Part shown: piece after piece, positions 6,237-7,119 of the stretch
Layout of the letters: the number at the start of each line of letters is the position of its first letter
Numbering within the stretch: position 1 is the stretch's first letter
Assembly: GCA_007117775.1 (NCBI GenBank)
Contig: SKFX01000174.1
Location: 1-7,119 of the forward strand
Source: Ilumatobacteraceae bacterium
Lineage (GTDB): Bacteria; Actinomycetota; Acidimicrobiia; Acidimicrobiales; Ilumatobacteraceae
DNA: 7,119 nucleotides
Direction of reading: 5' to 3'
Program-made: the position numbers and the translations under genes
The notes under the pieces: generated by a model
Database searches by the model: none
What the model saw: only the letters and a program-made list of their open reading frames with translations
What the model was told of the DNA's origin: nothing

Positions 6237-6510
6237 AGCGATGGCTGCGTCGACGCTGCTCGGGTGTCAGTCGCAACCCGGCGATGCGCAGTGCCCGCAC
6301 GAGTTCACGGCTGTCGACCTCGATAGCACCAGCATCGATCATGATGGTGCGATAGCGCTCGGGGATGTCGTAGTGGTCGCCCTGGAACGCCCGACGAGGA
6401 ATCCCATGGGCCTCGACGAAGGCGTGCAGTTCCTCCAGTGAGGTATCGCTGACGAGATGACACCAGCGCTCATCGCGGAACCACCAGCGGGCCTGGTCGA
6501 TCAGGACCAT
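6235..6510 (-). CDS. DUF4031 domain protein
   Basis: 91 aa from ATG 6510. The sequence MVLIDQARWWFRDERWCHLV followed by SDTSLEELHAF, GIPRRAFQGDHYDIPE and AGAIEVDSRELVRAL matches the DUF4031 family, in which the short 'hhhD.p.W' start, 'HLvSDts..ELHaFA' and 'GDHYDhP' blocks are conserved. His and Asp residues in HLVSD and GDHYD look like a potential metal or catalytic site, but no biochemical role is established to my knowledge. A GTG at 6540 would add ten residues (MVGPRIGDGD) that the family normally lacks. Neither start has a clear Shine-Dalgarno (AAGGA is 14 nt from the ATG), so translation may be coupled to the small gene upstream, whose stop is 78 bp away. It is Arg-rich at the C-terminus (EQRRRSHR). 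Confidence 0.85.
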   Translation of the reverse strand: MVLIDQARWWFRDERWCHLVSDTSLEELHAFVEAHGIPRRAFQGDHYDIPERYRTIMIDAGAIEVDSRELVRALRIAGLRLTPEQRRRSHR

Positions 6511-6588
6511 ATCGCCATCGCCGATCCTTGGCCCGACCACACCGGTCGACCCCGGGACATCATCGCCGATATCACCCCGGCGGCCACC

Positions 6589-6729
6589 TCAGCGGCGGCG
6601 CCGGCGGGGACGCGCCCGCACCGGGACGGTCTCGGGCCGACCGGGTCGCTGCGCACCCATCACCGCACCGCCGAGCACTGCACCGAGCGACGCGATGACG
6701 ACTCCTGCGATGGCGGCCGTCGTACCCAT
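6589..6729 (-). CDS. Small single-helix membrane protein (46 aa) with Arg-rich tail
   Basis: ATG 6729 opens a 46-aa frame ending at TGA 6591-6589. Residues about 4-26 (TAAIAGVVIASLGAVLGGAV and flanks) form one Gly/Ala-rich transmembrane helix, followed by QRPGRPETVPVRARP and a run of five arginines. The positive tail predicts N-out/C-in topology. TAGCAT lies exactly 6 nt before the ATG, a leaderless-promoter geometry; there is no separate good Shine-Dalgarno. It precedes DUF4031 on the same strand and probably shares its transcript. I recognise no family. The hydrophobic helix in an otherwise gene-free 300-bp stretch is the main support; a chance ORF cannot be excluded. Confidence 0.5.
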   Translation of the reverse strand: MGTTAAIAGVVIASLGAVLGGAVMGAQRPGRPETVPVRARPRRRRR

Positions 6730-6735
6730 ACCCCC

Positions 6736-6741
6736 ATGCTA
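6736..6741 (-). promoter_or_regulatory. Candidate leaderless -10 box (TAGCAT)
   Basis: Minus-strand TAGCAT, then six bases, then ATG 6729. It fits TANNNT at the spacing that puts transcription start on or next to the start codon. No recognisable -35. The 106-bp region 6730-6835 between the divergent small gene and the M20 gene holds this and the next box and nothing else I can identify. Confidence 0.35.
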
Positions 6742-6823
6742 CTGCCCCGGATCGGTGGGGACATGGCGGTGCCGCTCTCAACCGCCGATCGCTGCTGGGG
6801 CGCCCGGCCGACGATGGCCTCGC

Positions 6824-6829
6824 TAAGGT
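6824..6829 (+). promoter_or_regulatory. Candidate leaderless -10 box (TAAGGT) of the M20 peptidase gene
   Basis: TAAGGT, six bases, then ATG 6836, the same geometry as the divergent gene. The AAGG inside it could instead act as a Shine-Dalgarno at 7-nt spacing if the transcript begins further upstream. No -35 is visible. Confidence 0.4.
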
Positions 6830-6835
6830 TCGCCT

Positions 6836-7119
6836 ATGGAACCGCAGCTGCCCACCGGCGTGGTCGGTGACACCGTCGAATTGTTGCAGACGATGATCCG
6901 CAACGCCTGTGTGAACACCGGTGAGGCCGACTCGGGCCATGAGCATCGCAATGTGGACGTTCTGGTCGACTTCTTGGAGGGGACCGGTGTCGACATCGAA
7001 CGCTATGAGTCGCTCCCCGGCCGCGCGTCGATGGTGGCGCGGATCGCTGGCTCGGATCCCGATGCGCCGTCGCTCTGCCTGATGGGCCACACCGATGTGG
7101 TGCCGGTGAACGAATCAGG
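6836..7119 (+). CDS. M20-family metallopeptidase, 3'-truncated by window edge
   Basis: The frame from ATG 6836 runs open to the window end (94 codons seen of a family norm of about 400-450). The N-terminal part contains IRNACVNTGEADSGHEHRNV (21-40), VDFLEGTGVDIERYESLPGR and LCLMGHTDVVPVNES. The GHTDVVP block (His85, Asp87) is the first zinc-binding motif of M20 peptidases (ArgE/DapE/carboxypeptidase G2 type), which hydrolyse amide bonds of small peptides or acylated amino acids with two metal ions. No signal peptide, so cytoplasmic. The subfamily cannot be fixed without the rest. The start follows a TAAGGT box by six bases. Confidence 0.9.
   Translation, partial: MEPQLPTGVVGDTVELLQTMIRNACVNTGEADSGHEHRNVDVLVDFLEGTGVDIERYESLPGRASMVARIAGSDPDAPSLCLMGHTDVVPVNES

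Noticed and set aside
6572..7090. Minus-strand 172-codon open frame across the divergent promoter region
   Set aside because: It runs antisense to the clearly real M20 gene and across the likely promoters; composition is that of a shadow.

Overview
The window is a GC-rich, gene-dense bacterial segment. It looks like the chromosome of a high-GC Gram-positive (Actinomycetota; an Acidimicrobiia-like or mycobacterial-type lineage is my guess). The reasons are strong G/C third-position codon bias, a DUF4031-type protein, GTG starts and several TANNNT boxes only 6-8 nt before ATG codons, as in leaderless actinobacterial genes. No rRNA, tRNA, CRISPR array, IS element or integrase is visible.

Layout: (1) the 3' part of a YceI-family gene (+, 1-530). 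(2) A convergent three-gene minus-strand operon, in transcription order: arsC-like gene (4513-4160), ABC exporter half A (about 4089-2347) and ABC exporter half B (2347-548); the two ABC genes are coupled by a TGATG stop/start overlap. (3) A plus-strand MFS transporter (4512-5699) whose ATG shares a CATG with the ATG of the arsC-like gene, so the two genes are head to head with no intergenic DNA. (4) A small RadC/JAB-like hypothetical gene (5757-6206). (5) A convergent minus-strand pair: a 46-aa single-helix membrane protein (6729-6589) followed by a DUF4031 protein (6510-6235). (6) The 5' end of an M20-family metallopeptidase (+, from 6836), cut by the window edge.

The main discovery is the arsC-like gene. 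Its reading frame is uninterrupted from ATG 4513 to the stop at 4160, except for one in-frame TGA at 4480-4478. That TGA is codon 12, exactly the catalytic cysteine position of ArsC of the R773 (glutaredoxin-coupled) family. Starting three bases after it is a 13-bp two-part hairpin with a CGUGA loop, which fits the bacterial SECIS rules (apical loop 17 nt after UGA, a G in the first two loop bases). The three anion-binding arginines of R773 ArsC (R60, R94, R107) are kept at the same numbers. I therefore read it as a selenocysteine-containing ArsC, not a pseudogene. Ordinary annotation would miss it: it would start the protein at a GTG inside the SECIS loop (losing the active site) and would extend the downstream ABC gene backwards through arsC as a Ser-rich tail.

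The two ABC proteins have complementary motif defects typical of a heterodimeric exporter: half A has a non-catalytic Asp after Walker B, half B has a degenerate LSAGE signature. What the exporter carries, and whether it or the MFS protein relates functionally to the selenoprotein, cannot be read from the sequence. No ArsB/Acr3 arsenite pump and no sel genes are in the window.
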